Of a DNA stretch of 64,000 nucleotides, positions 25,038 through 37,098 are shown one piece after another. The notes beneath the pieces were generated by a model. The model searched no databases and was not told the DNA's origin. It saw nothing but the letters and a program-made list of their open reading frames with translations. Position 1 is the first letter of the stretch. Every line of letters starts with the position of its first letter. Origin of the DNA: Paenibacillus gorillae (lineage in GTDB: Bacteria > Bacillota > Bacilli > Paenibacillales > Paenibacillaceae); contig NZ_CBVJ010000067.1 in NCBI RefSeq assembly GCF_000513275.1, forward strand, positions 105,330-169,329, read 5' to 3'. Made by a program: the position numbers and the translations under genes.

Positions 25038-25990
25038 AATATATGGCAGCTGTTATGGCAGGATCAGCATGCTTTGGACTATTGTCTACAATAGCCGTAC
25101 TGGCCAATGAAAGAGGCTTTCAGCTTGGCGAAGTCGTAGGCTCACAACTGTTTTTTGGATTTCTATTGTCTCTTGTTTTCTATACGGTGAAAGAACGGAG
25201 TGCAAGCAGGCAAAAGCAGAAAGCAGCATCTCGCCAGATGAACGATGGCAAACTAAGCTGGAAACAAAAGCTTACGCTAGCCAGCGCAGGCATTCCACTC
25301 ACTGGAGGCTTCTTGGTTTATTTCAAATCATTAACCTATGTACCTGCTTCTGTAGCTATCATTTTGTTATTTCAATTTATATGGATCGGCGCACTGATCC
25401 AAGCGATTAGAAACAGACGGCTTCCGGATCGTATGACTGTTATCGTTATTATCATTTTGCTAATAGGGACTGTGCTTGCTGCTGGTCTGCTGGACGATGG
25501 AGTACGAAGCTGGAACCCGCTTGGCATTTTCTTCGGGCTAAGTGCCGCTGTATTGTATTCCTTATTCATCCTGCTAAGCGGATCAGCCGTACCACAAGCG
25601 CCTGTAGCCACCCGAGGCGTATGGATGCTGGCTGGAGGTATCGTGCTCGTATTCATCTTGTTCCCGCCGGCATTTTTGATTAATGGTAAAATCTTTGGAG
25701 AGCTGCTCATCTATGGATTCTCTCTAGGATTCCTAGGTTCTTTCATACCACCCCTGTTGTTCGCTTATGGCGTTCCGCATGTTGGAGAAGGAATGGCTGG
25801 CATATTGGGCGCTACCGAGCTTCCCGTCGCCGTACTTTCCTCGTATTTCATCCTTCATGAGATGATTAGCCCGCTGCGCTGGGCAGGTGTTCTTATTGTA
25901 CTAGGCTCAATCGCTCTGCCTGAAATGACCCGGCGGCTTAAGCAAATACGCAGCTGCCCTAGTTCCGGTACCCGTAAGAGCTCTGGATAA
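25034..25990 (+). CDS. EamA/DMT-superfamily transporter
   Basis: 318 aa, ten membrane segments in two EamA repeats; the second repeat is marked by WNPLGIFFGLSAAVLYSLFILLSG and ends GVLIVLGSIALPEM. A basic cytoplasmic loop RSASRQKQKAASRQ separates helices 2 and 3. These proteins export metabolites or amino-acid-like compounds; substrate unknown. A MerR-type promoter upstream places it in the same regulon as the SDR. A strong terminator follows. Confidence 0.88.
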   Translation: MKYMAAVMAGSACFGLLSTIAVLANERGFQLGEVVGSQLFFGFLLSLVFYTVKERSASRQKQKAASRQMNDGKLSWKQKLTLASAGIPLTGGFLVYFKSLTYVPASVAIILLFQFIWIGALIQAIRNRRLPDRMTVIVIIILLIGTVLAAGLLDDGVRSWNPLGIFFGLSAAVLYSLFILLSGSAVPQAPVATRGVWMLAGGIVLVFILFPPAFLINGKIFGELLIYGFSLGFLGSFIPPLLFAYGVPHVGEGMAGILGATELPVAVLSSYFILHEMISPLRWAGVLIVLGSIALPEMTRRLKQIRSCPSSGTRKSSG

Positions 25991-26013
25991 AAGAAATAAG
26001 CAAGGATGATACG

Positions 26014-26045
26014 AAAACGCCCTCACATAATGTGATGGCGTTTTT
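26014..26045 (+). terminator. EamA terminator
   Basis: AAACGCCCTCACAT pairs with TGTGATGGCGTTT, then T-run. Confidence 0.9.
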
Positions 26046-26093
26046 CAATTTTGGACGGCATACACTGACTCGGCTTTTTCCCAAATTATAAAA

Positions 26094-26108
26094 TGATATT
26101 GATTCTCA
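26094..26108. promoter_or_regulatory. Fur box before the MarR-nitroreductase operon
   Basis: TGATATTGATTCTCA matches the 7-1-7 Fur consensus TGATAATnATTATCA at 12 of 14 defined positions. It covers the -35 (TTGATT 26099-26104; -10 TATAAA 26122-26127, 17-bp spacer). Confidence 0.6.
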
Positions 26109-26132
26109 TTATTGTTTATGATATAAATATTG

Positions 26133-26144
26133 TTAACTAGTTAA
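26133..26144. promoter_or_regulatory. Palindrome, probable MarR operator
   Basis: TTAACTAGTTAA, a perfect 12-bp dyad just downstream of the -10 box and 28 bases before the MarR start. Confidence 0.6.
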
Positions 26145-26172
26145 TCATTCCTGAATAGAAAGGCTGCGGCTA

Positions 26173-26676
26173 ATGGATCGACAAACGCTTTTACGCCAAT
26201 TTTACGATCAATACTTGCATCTGGTTCACATCACAGAACGCACCGTCGAGCTGGAGCCGCTGAAATTGAAGCAGCTGGCCGATGCGGCAGAATTTCCGGC
26301 GCTCTCGATAAATATTACCGCCATTCATGTGCTCGACTGTATCGGACGATTCGAGCCAGTCAACGGGACGGCACTAGCTGCTCTCATGCGGCTTTCCAAG
26401 GCTGCTATCACGAAAATCAGTACGCGGTTATTAAGTGACGGACTGATTACGCGCAGTCAATTGCCCCAAAACAAGAAAGAATATCTCTTTTCGCTTACTG
26501 ACCGGGGCCAGCAATTGTTTGAGCTTCATGCACAGCTGCATCAGCAAGCGGAGAAGGAATTCATACAATTTTTGGAGGAATGGAGCAGCGAAGACTTGTC
26601 GACCATTTTGCGATTTATTCAGCAATTGGGGCATTCATTAGAACAACGAATTCATGAAGAGGAAGGTGAAGCATGA
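26173..26676 (+). CDS. MarR-family regulator
   Basis: 167 aa. Winged helix SINITAIHVLDCIGRFEPVNGTALAALMRLSKAAITKISTRLLSDGLITR, wing LPQNKKEYLFSLTDRGQQLF, and a C-terminal dimer helix. It overlaps the next gene by ATGA and heads a three-gene operon with two nitroreductase-like proteins. A Fur box over the promoter suggests iron repression, and a palindrome near the start suggests autoregulation. Confidence 0.88.
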   Translation: MDRQTLLRQFYDQYLHLVHITERTVELEPLKLKQLADAAEFPALSINITAIHVLDCIGRFEPVNGTALAALMRLSKAAITKISTRLLSDGLITRSQLPQNKKEYLFSLTDRGQQLFELHAQLHQQAEKEFIQFLEEWSSEDLSTILRFIQQLGHSLEQRIHEEEGEA

Positions 26677-27230
26677 GTATGAAAGATTTGATTGAGAATC
26701 GCAGAAGCATCCGTAAATATGAACACAAACAAGTGGATACTTCCGTGCTGAATGAATTGCTGCAATTATCGGCTGACTTATGTCCTCATCCGCAGCGCCT
26801 GAGCGGTACCCGCTTCCTGCTGGCCAATGACCAGGATACGAGATCGCGCTTGTCGCGCAGCATGACAGATGCGTTCTCCGTCACTAAGTTAGGCAAGTGG
26901 CTGCCAGACAAACTGTTGGAGGCAACCTACAATCGTTTCATGGAAATACCGGGGCACTTGATTGTCATTACAGAGCAAGAGGATGAATATATCGCTGAAG
27001 CCTGCTACATGATGCAGAATCTTCAGTTGCTGGCATGGGAGCGCGGAATTGGCATGCTGTGGGATACGGATGAGCTGCTCTATTCGCCTAAATTGCTGGA
27101 CAGCCTTTCCCTCAAGCAAAATGAACGAATGCTGGGCATTATTCATTATGGATATTTCATCAAATCGCCTCGCCCGCGCAAACGCACCCCTGCTGCCAAA
27201 CGCTGGACCGTGTATTCAACAGCCGAATAA
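26673..27230 (+). CDS. Nitroreductase-family protein
   Basis: 185 aa. N-terminal MKDLIENRRSIRKYEHKQVDTSVLNELL carries the RRSxRxY FMN-binding motif of the nitroreductase family; ILAWERGIGMLW and LGIIHYGYF are the other conserved parts. These FMN enzymes reduce quinones, nitro compounds or similar. A second shorter member follows 22 bases downstream; the two may form a heterodimer. Translation is coupled to the MarR gene. Confidence 0.85.
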   Translation: MSMKDLIENRRSIRKYEHKQVDTSVLNELLQLSADLCPHPQRLSGTRFLLANDQDTRSRLSRSMTDAFSVTKLGKWLPDKLLEATYNRFMEIPGHLIVITEQEDEYIAEACYMMQNLQLLAWERGIGMLWDTDELLYSPKLLDSLSLKQNERMLGIIHYGYFIKSPRPRKRTPAAKRWTVYSTAE

Positions 27231-27252
27231 CAATGAAATGGGAGGAATGGCT

Positions 27253-27732
27253 ATGACGCTCGTTGTACCACAACCATTATCTGTAGAAAAATGGGCAGAT
27301 CGCCCTGTGAACGAGAATGATGTACTCACCCTGCTGGAATCATCCGTCTGGGCTCCTAATGACGGACTTCGTGAACCTTGGCGGTTTATTTATATGAATG
27401 GTAACGAAGGCAAGGATGCATTACCCGAACATCCATATGCACCTGCACATTTAATCGTAGTAGCCTGTCTTAGCGAATCCTCACATAAGCAAACAGAGGA
27501 TCTCTGCGCTGTATATGGACTCATTCAAAATTTCCGTCTGCTCGCCAATGACAATCAGCTTTGTGTACGAACTGCTGTGGCGACCGAGGTGAATGCTGGG
27601 GATCTCCGGACACGCTTTCAGTTACAGAAGCAGGAACGGATCGCTGCTGTTCTGGATTTGGGCTATGCTGATCCCTCTTTCTCTAAAGCTGCAGACCGGG
27701 CAAGTATTCCATTGAGGATTGAAGCCTTCTAG
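27253..27732 (+). CDS. Nitroreductase-like protein (short)
   Basis: 159 aa from the ATG at 27253, with GGAGG seven bases upstream; a longer frame upstream is only shadow of the preceding gene. VLTLLESSVWAPNDGLREPWRFIYM and the HLIVVACLSES strand fit the nitroreductase fold, but the usual N-terminal RRSIR motif is lacking (WADRPVNENDV instead). It may be a degenerate partner of the preceding enzyme. A hairpin terminator follows. Confidence 0.75.
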   Translation: MTLVVPQPLSVEKWADRPVNENDVLTLLESSVWAPNDGLREPWRFIYMNGNEGKDALPEHPYAPAHLIVVACLSESSHKQTEDLCAVYGLIQNFRLLANDNQLCVRTAVATEVNAGDLRTRFQLQKQERIAAVLDLGYADPSFSKAADRASIPLRIEAF

Positions 27733-27752
27733 CTCCAGTCCGATCACTATAA

Positions 27753-27790
27753 AAACTGGCGCCGATACGATATCGGCGCCAGTTTCTTTC
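27753..27790. terminator. Bidirectional terminator
   Basis: AAACTGGCGCCGATA (27753-27767) pairs with TATCGGCGCCAGTTT (27771-27785), between convergent operons. Confidence 0.92.
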
Positions 27791-27835
27791 CTAATAGCTT
27801 ATTTAGGCTGTGTCGATTAGCCAGCCATAAAACAA

Positions 27836-30800
27836 TTAACCTCCCAGTCTGACCAGGAACGTCTTGATCTCATAAGGCTTAAGCTCAAACACAGGGGCGG
27901 ACAACACACCATCCGCTAGCGCCTTCTCCATCAAATCGCATTCCTGAATGGATGAGATGCCATAATCGCTTCCAAGCTCCACTCGTGTTCTCACGCCGGC
28001 AAATTCATGCACGCGCAAGACCAGCATATCGCTGTCCTCCGCCTTTTTAACCGCATCCGCCATCACATTGGAAGCAGATAGCGTAAACAGGGACACTGGC
28101 GCTTGCGCATATTCCGCTTTGCTAATTGTCAGCGGATTGTTCAGCGCCCATGCTTCTTGCACCGTTCCGCCTGCATACCAGTCGCCGCTATGCGGATACA
28201 AGGAATAGGTAAACGAATGCTCGCCGATGTCTGCATTTGGATCTGGATGGATCGCAGATTTAATGAGCGACAAACGAATGACGTTATCCTTAATGTCATA
28301 GCCGTATTTGCAATCATTCAGCAGGCTGACGCCATAACCGCGCTCCGACAGATCCGCCCATTGATGACCTACTGTCTCAAAGCGCGCCCAATCCCAGCTT
28401 GTATTCCAGTGAGTTGGACGTTTCACGTTGCCATATTGAATGTCATAGGTCGCTTCGGTGGAACGAACGTCCACAGGGAAAGCCACCTTCAGCAGCTGCT
28501 GATGCTCTTGCCAGTTAATTTCGGTCTGGAAGTCAATTCTGCGGCTGTCCGCATAGACCGTCATATGCTGGGTGATCAACGAGTTTGCGTAACGCCATTT
28601 GAAGACTACCGTCGCAGCCAGCGGGCCGTTCTCTGTCAGTTCAACAGAGATCAGATCCGTTACTTCACGCATTTTTTCCTGATAGAAAATGTCTATATCC
28701 CATGCTTCGAAATGAAGCGGCTTATCTTCGAACACTTGAAGCACATTGCCGCGAGCACTCTCAGCCAAGACGGAACGGTTGTGATCCAGGTCGAAAATAC
28801 GAACGAGCTGTCCGTTCTCATTCCATTCCAGCTCATAGTGCGGCGTCGCCAACTGGCGGCCTTCTAGGCGGAATGGCGACTCTGCCTCTGACTTAGAGCC
28901 TTCGGCAGCTCGGAATTGAATGCCCGCCATCCCAAGCGCAGGCACCGATGGCGCTTTAACGAGCCAGCGGTCATCCGAATATTGCGCGGCCAGTTCTTGG
29001 CCTTCTGCATTATACCAAGCGCCATCAGCTTCGCCTTCAATAGCGATAAGATCCTCGCGCAGCCAAGACGAGCTGTTCAGTACCGTCATTTGCCCGCCAG
29101 TTGCTTTGGCTTCACCAAGCGCATGTGCCGCATTAGCCCAAGCTTGATCGGCCAGCTGCTGCGCTTCTGCATACTCAAGGCGGCTGTCCTCATAGACCTC
29201 GGCAATCGAGGTGCCAGGGATGATATCGTGGAACTGATTGCGAAGAATAATGACCCAGCCGCGATTAATGTCCTCCTGCGGATAGCTGCTCCAATCCTTG
29301 CGGACGGTTGCCGATAGAGCCTGCAGCCATTCTGTTTCACGGTAAAGCAGCTCCAGCTTGCGGTTCATCTTTTTATTGTACGCTTGGCTTGTATAGGTCC
29401 CGCGGTGGTATTCCAAGTAGAGCTCGCCATCCCATACGTGAACATAACGATCAGTTTCCTCCACCGTAGTCACCAAACGCTTGAAGTAATCATCCGCTCT
29501 GCCCGTCTTCACATTAGGAAGTCCTGGCATATCCTCCAGCCGCCGGCGCATTTCCAGCATCTCGCGGTTTACGCCGCCGCCTCCGTCACCATAGCCGTAG
29601 GACAATAACAGTTCCTGGTTAACCTCTTTATCTTGATAGGCATCCCAGGCTCCTTTTACCGTCAGCGGAGAAATCAAGCCGTTATACGTATAGAAGAAGG
29701 AATTGGCTTCCTCCCAGTCATCTGGCGTCGTAATGAAATGCGTAACGACCTCGGAGCCGTCAATGCCGCGCCACTTGAACGTATCATGCGGCATGCGGTT
29801 AATTTGGTTCCAGCTGATCTTAGTCGTCATAAATGTATCAAAGCCTGATTTGCGTAAAATTTGCGGAAGCGCCCAGCTATAGCCGAATACATCCGGTAGC
29901 CACAAGTAGGTGCTCTCTACACCAAACTCATCGCGCATAAATCGCGTACCGAACAGAAATTGACGGACGAGCGATTCGCCCGAGGTCAAGTTGCAATCCG
30001 CTTCCAGCCACATACCTCCGCCGATTTCCCAACGGCCCTCGCGAACCCGTTCTTGAATTTGCGCGTACAGCTCTGGATAATCCTCTTTAATATAAGCGTA
30101 CAGCTGAGGCTGCGTTTGCAAGAACACGTAATCTGGAAAACGTTCCATTAGGCGCAATACCGTCGAGAAGGAGCGTGCACATTTCTCGCGCGTATGCTTA
30201 AGACGCCATAGCCAAGCTACGTCAATATGGGTATGCCCGATTGTAGTTACCGTAACGGGATGATTTTTCTCCATTTCATTCAGCTCGGCATGAAGCTGCT
30301 CGCGCGCCGCATATACGGACTCGCAATAAGCCTCGGAGCCTGGCACGGCCCAATCAATAAGCAGAAACGCACGGTCAAGAGCCTTGAGCAGTCTTATACG
30401 GTCAGGACTGTTCGGATCCAGCACTTCAATCGTTTCCAGTACAGCGCGGCCCGTATAATACAAGTCATCTATCTTTTCATCCAGCCAGCAAAGCTCGGCT
30501 ACATTGATCGTATGCTTCTGGTCGCGAGGCACTCCGCCGCCTTCAAGGCCGGACCACAGGCGAATATCCATCTTCCCTGTTGTTCCTGCCGCATTTTCCG
30601 GAAGAAAAACCTCTTGATGGTTGGAATCCACGCCTTGATAAGGCGTTCCATTCCAATAGAACAACGACTCAAAGCCGCTGTTATTCCCTCCGCCTGTCTC
30701 GCCAAAATCAAAACGGCCCATAATCGCTTTTCCCGCCCATGCCGCAGGAATATCTGCACTGGCGGTCAGCCACAAATAACGGTCCCGGCCAATCCAGCTT

Positions 30801-30967
30801 TCGCCTGTCATAAGCTTGGAGGAAGAAGCTGCAGCAGGCGGTCTGCCGCCGATTGCACCCGCTTCATCTTCAGCAGCCCAGAAGCTCTCCAGCTTGATAA
30901 TGTCTCTATAGCGAGTATTGCTCAGCTCTTGGAGCCTTGCCTTCAACTTTTTTTCTGTAAATAACAT
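27836..30967 (-). CDS. Alpha-mannosidase, GH38
   Basis: 1043 aa, full length for a bacterial GH38. The catalytic (beta/alpha)7 domain begins at IGHTHIDVAWLWR (zinc ligands His245 or His247 and Asp249), and the nucleophile is Asp359 in WLPDVFGYSWALPQIL. A central helical bundle and C-terminal beta-sandwich follow. No signal peptide, so it works on imported oligosaccharides. It is the last gene of the glycan operon. With the GH125 enzyme it could strip alpha-linked mannose, for example from N-glycan or fungal mannan fragments. Exact linkage is not readable. Confidence 0.93.
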   Translation of the reverse strand: MLFTEKKLKARLQELSNTRYRDIIKLESFWAAEDEAGAIGGRPPAAASSSKLMTGESWIGRDRYLWLTASADIPAAWAGKAIMGRFDFGETGGGNNSGFESLFYWNGTPYQGVDSNHQEVFLPENAAGTTGKMDIRLWSGLEGGGVPRDQKHTINVAELCWLDEKIDDLYYTGRAVLETIEVLDPNSPDRIRLLKALDRAFLLIDWAVPGSEAYCESVYAAREQLHAELNEMEKNHPVTVTTIGHTHIDVAWLWRLKHTREKCARSFSTVLRLMERFPDYVFLQTQPQLYAYIKEDYPELYAQIQERVREGRWEIGGGMWLEADCNLTSGESLVRQFLFGTRFMRDEFGVESTYLWLPDVFGYSWALPQILRKSGFDTFMTTKISWNQINRMPHDTFKWRGIDGSEVVTHFITTPDDWEEANSFFYTYNGLISPLTVKGAWDAYQDKEVNQELLLSYGYGDGGGGVNREMLEMRRRLEDMPGLPNVKTGRADDYFKRLVTTVEETDRYVHVWDGELYLEYHRGTYTSQAYNKKMNRKLELLYRETEWLQALSATVRKDWSSYPQEDINRGWVIILRNQFHDIIPGTSIAEVYEDSRLEYAEAQQLADQAWANAAHALGEAKATGGQMTVLNSSSWLREDLIAIEGEADGAWYNAEGQELAAQYSDDRWLVKAPSVPALGMAGIQFRAAEGSKSEAESPFRLEGRQLATPHYELEWNENGQLVRIFDLDHNRSVLAESARGNVLQVFEDKPLHFEAWDIDIFYQEKMREVTDLISVELTENGPLAATVVFKWRYANSLITQHMTVYADSRRIDFQTEINWQEHQQLLKVAFPVDVRSTEATYDIQYGNVKRPTHWNTSWDWARFETVGHQWADLSERGYGVSLLNDCKYGYDIKDNVIRLSLIKSAIHPDPNADIGEHSFTYSLYPHSGDWYAGGTVQEAWALNNPLTISKAEYAQAPVSLFTLSASNVMADAVKKAEDSDMLVLRVHEFAGVRTRVELGSDYGISSIQECDLMEKALADGVLSAPVFELKPYEIKTFLVRLGG

Positions 30968-31005
30968 TGACTCTTTCCCTCCTAAAATCCTAAATAACAG
31001 GCTGC

Positions 31006-31761
31006 CTACAGCTGTTTCTCTAATTTCAGCAGATTTTCCAGACTAAGCGCCAAGCTGTCCAGCGGGCTGCCCGGGCAATAGTCCTGCTCTACCGCAAACC
31101 ATTCGACGCCATTCTCCAGTCCCCAGCGCAAGATAGGTACAAAATCGATCAGACCCGTTCCGATTTCTGCAAAATACTCTCTGCCGTCGCTAGTCATATC
31201 TTTCAAATGCAGAATAGGCATACGTCCCGCGTAGCTGCTGATGAAGGTTAATGGATCAAGTCCGCCCTTCCGAACCCAATACGTATCAATTTCCGGATAA
31301 ACAGCCGGGTCTTCCAGCAAATATTCAAGCGCATATTTCCCGTCAAGCTTGGTGTGAAATTCGAAATCATGATTGTGATAGCCGGCACGGAAGCCCGTCC
31401 CCTTTACCCGTTCCGCTACGCTTAATAGATCACTGCGTACACTTGCATAGCCTTCTGGCGTCTGCAGGCCGTCCGGAAGCGAGTGGCAAATAAAATCCTT
31501 CGTTTGGAAAAGACGGCCTTCCTCCAGTACGGCATCCAAATCATGTTTCATTCGTTCAAGGCCGACATGCATCCCTGCTGTGCGGAGTCCCAGCTCGTTC
31601 ATAATGGCAGCAATGTCCTTTGCCGGATTGCCGTGCAAGCCGTCGATTTGAACGGCGGTCCAGCCCATTCTATGCAGCTCACGCAATACGCCTTCAAAGT
31701 CCTGCTTCAGTTCCTTGCGGACAGTAGACAGCTGCGCTGCTAATTGATGTCTGATTCCCAT
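31006..31761 (-). CDS. Sugar phosphate isomerase/epimerase (AP endonuclease 2 fold)
   Basis: 251 aa from the ATG at 31761, with GAGAGGAG upstream; the aldo/keto reductase stop lies inside that SD. TIM-barrel of the xylose isomerase-like family: GLHGNPAKDI, then GYHNHDFEFHTKLDG and YPEIDTYWVRKGG, then ILHLKDMT, which carry the metal-binding Glu, Asp and His residues. These enzymes isomerise or epimerise free or oxidised sugars. In this operon it may process a product made by the reductase next to it. Confidence 0.87.
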   Translation of the reverse strand: MGIRHQLAAQLSTVRKELKQDFEGVLRELHRMGWTAVQIDGLHGNPAKDIAAIMNELGLRTAGMHVGLERMKHDLDAVLEEGRLFQTKDFICHSLPDGLQTPEGYASVRSDLLSVAERVKGTGFRAGYHNHDFEFHTKLDGKYALEYLLEDPAVYPEIDTYWVRKGGLDPLTFISSYAGRMPILHLKDMTSDGREYFAEIGTGLIDFVPILRWGLENGVEWFAVEQDYCPGSPLDSLALSLENLLKLEKQL

Positions 31762-31763
31762 GC

Positions 31764-32699
31764 TCACAGCTCCTCTCTGATCAAATCGAGCCATTCTACC
31801 TCATGAGGCGTCAATTCCAAATTCATAGCCTCGATTGAAGATTGCAGCTCTTCTTGACTGCGAGGACCAATAATCGCATAAGTAGGGAACGGCTGATTCA
31901 GTACGTAAGACAATGCGACCTGAATCGGCGTTACCCCTCTCGCCTCCGCAAGTTGAACGGAACGGCTATATCGTTCCCAGTTATTGTCGTTGTAATAAAC
32001 ACGCACCATTTCCTCATCGGTCCAGTTGTCCGGCGTAAAGTGGCCGGAGAAGAAGCCGCCTGCTTGCGCCGACCAGGACAGCAGCGGCAGCTGATTCCCC
32101 GTATGCCACTGGCACGTGCTCAAATCTGCGGACACACATCCTTCCCAGCGAGGCTCGTTAGGCTTTGCCAGACTAAGGTTAGGGCTGTTGAAGGTAAAAC
32201 CGGTCAAGCCGCGGGCGGCAGCATAATCATTGGCTTCCTGAATGCGCTGATGACTCCAGTTCGATGCGCCAATTACGCGAATGCGTCCTGCTGCCAGATG
32301 CTCGTTAAGCTCCTCGATAACCGGGCCTACTGGCGCTGCGGGATCATCACGGTGCAAGGCATACAGATCCACATAGGAAGTGCCTAGACGCTCCAGGCTT
32401 TCCGTTAAATCCTTGCGGATAGCTTCCGGATTCACGCGCGCGCCCGGACTTCCATCATCATGATGAGCCCCTTTCGTCATAATAACGATCTTTTCCCGCA
32501 AGTTATTCTCGGCGAGCCATTGTCCCAGTACCAGCTCTTTTCCGCGATATTGATGAGCGGTATCGAATACGTTGCCGCCTGCTTCAATATACGCAGCCAG
32601 CATCTGGCGCTGCGGCTCCTCCAGCTTTCTTAAGTCGCCTGTACCCATTACTAACCGGGAGAGAGGCTTGTCTACACCTGGAATATGCAATTGCTTCAT
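31764..32699 (-). CDS. Aldo/keto reductase
   Basis: 311 aa. TIM-barrel NAD(P)H-dependent oxidoreductase: the catalytic Asp-Tyr pair is in NVFDTAHQY (Asp and Tyr), Lys in VIMTKGAHHDDG, and His in YALHRDD. The C-terminal cofactor segment is YAIIGPRSQEELQSSIEAM. SD AAGGAGGAGTTCATA. Between the beta-galactosidase and isomerase genes in the glycan operon; likely acts on a sugar or sugar derivative, such as a 3-keto sugar, but that is a guess. Confidence 0.9.
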   Translation of the reverse strand: MKQLHIPGVDKPLSRLVMGTGDLRKLEEPQRQMLAAYIEAGGNVFDTAHQYRGKELVLGQWLAENNLREKIVIMTKGAHHDDGSPGARVNPEAIRKDLTESLERLGTSYVDLYALHRDDPAAPVGPVIEELNEHLAAGRIRVIGASNWSHQRIQEANDYAAARGLTGFTFNSPNLSLAKPNEPRWEGCVSADLSTCQWHTGNQLPLLSWSAQAGGFFSGHFTPDNWTDEEMVRVYYNDNNWERYSRSVQLAEARGVTPIQVALSYVLNQPFPTYAIIGPRSQEELQSSIEAMNLELTPHEVEWLDLIREEL

Positions 32700-32744
32700 T
32701 ATGAACTCCTCCTTGGTTGTCTCGCCAATCGCAGGCGCCGCTAT

Positions 32745-35786
<3,042 letters not shown>

Positions 35787-35817
35787 TTATCCGCTCCTTT
35801 CAGGTACAAGCAATCAA

Positions 35818-37098
35818 CTAGTTAAAATAACCCTTCATCATCAGTCTGTGAATCCATTCCGCGAACAAGCTGTTTGCCCATGCAAACCACGGTCTTGTGT
35901 AGTTGGCAGGATCATTAGGATCGAAGCCCTCATGCATATAGCCTGTACCCGCATCCGTCCGTTTAAAAGTGTCCAGCAATTCCTTTATTTCCGCATCATC
36001 CTCGGAGGTGAGGCCCTGCATAGCAAGACTAATAGGCCATATATAGCCTTTTGGCGTATGCGGACTGCCGATTCCTCGCGCATAGCTGCCGATATAATAA
36101 TACGGATTATCTGTACTGAGCAGGAATTGACGCGTATTTCTATAGATCGGATCATTCGCATCCGTATAACCGAGATAAGGAATAGACAGCAGGCTCGGCA
36201 CATTGGCATCGTCCATCAAGTTGCAGTTGCCGTATCCGTCTGTCTCGTAAGCGTAAATACGCCCGTACTTCGGATGAAGAACCGTTCCGTAATTTTGAAT
36301 GCCGAAATCGATCTCCTCGCGAAGCTCCTCGGCTAGTGCGGCAAATGCTTGATCATTCCATACATCATTGGCTATTTCCACTAGATAACGCAGCACAACA
36401 ACAGCAAACATATTGGATGGAATCAAGTAGCCAAAGGTGCATGCATCATCGCTTGGCCGGAACCCGGACCAAGTCATCCCGGTATAATTAACCGGCATCC
36501 CCATCCGATTATTGCGCAACGTATCGCTCGGCGGACAGTTCTCACGGGCAAATCGGTAAGGTGATTGTTCGAAGTGGCGCTGCTCTACCTTCCATAGCTT
36601 AAGGATAATACCGGCAGCTTCACGGAAATTATCCGTAAATACTTCCTTGCGTCCTGTCGCCTTCCAATAGAGATAAGCAAGCTGTATCGGATAGCACAAT
36701 GAATCGATCTCATATTTGCGCTCCCAGATCCAAGGCGTCAGCTCCGTCAAATCCTCATCATAGCGATTGCTGTTCGGCTCCGCATTAAAAGCATTTGCAT
36801 AAGGATCGATATGAATGTAATCCACTTGCCGTTTGATCAAGCCCTCGATAATGCCTTGAAGCTCCTTATCCTCCGCTGCCAGCGGCAAGTAATGTCTAAC
36901 CTGCGCCACCGAATCACGCAGCCACATCGCAGGAATATCGCCGGTAATGACGAATGTCGTGCCATCCCGCAATTCAGATGTTGTCGTCTCAAGTGTATTC
37001 GGATAACAGTTTCTAAACAGCTGGAGCAGCTTTGGCTCATGAGCCAGCTTCTGATTCGCTTCTTCCAGCAAGGCTATTACTGAACTTGGGAGTTGCAT
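35818..37098 (-). CDS. Exo-alpha-1,6-mannosidase, GH125
   Basis: 426 aa. (alpha/alpha)6-barrel of GH125 (formerly DUF1237). Hallmarks: TFVITGDIPAMWLRDSVAQVRHY, WERKYEIDSLCYPIQLAYLYWK, and TWSGFRPSDDACTFGYLIPSNMFAV. GH125 enzymes release alpha-1,6-linked mannose. The start ATG at 37098 has AAAGGAGCGGATCAAGC and lies 22 bases inside the preceding kinase gene, so the two are translationally linked. No signal peptide. Confidence 0.93.
   Translation of the reverse strand: MQLPSSVIALLEEANQKLAHEPKLLQLFRNCYPNTLETTTSELRDGTTFVITGDIPAMWLRDSVAQVRHYLPLAAEDKELQGIIEGLIKRQVDYIHIDPYANAFNAEPNSNRYDEDLTELTPWIWERKYEIDSLCYPIQLAYLYWKATGRKEVFTDNFREAAGIILKLWKVEQRHFEQSPYRFARENCPPSDTLRNNRMGMPVNYTGMTWSGFRPSDDACTFGYLIPSNMFAVVVLRYLVEIANDVWNDQAFAALAEELREEIDFGIQNYGTVLHPKYGRIYAYETDGYGNCNLMDDANVPSLLSIPYLGYTDANDPIYRNTRQFLLSTDNPYYYIGSYARGIGSPHTPKGYIWPISLAMQGLTSEDDAEIKELLDTFKRTDAGTGYMHEGFDPNDPANYTRPWFAWANSLFAEWIHRLMMKGYFN

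Noticed and set aside
27836..30967. Long plus-strand frames across the alpha-mannosidase
   Set aside because: They are antisense shadows of a gene with intact catalytic motifs; composition and lack of starts argue against them.
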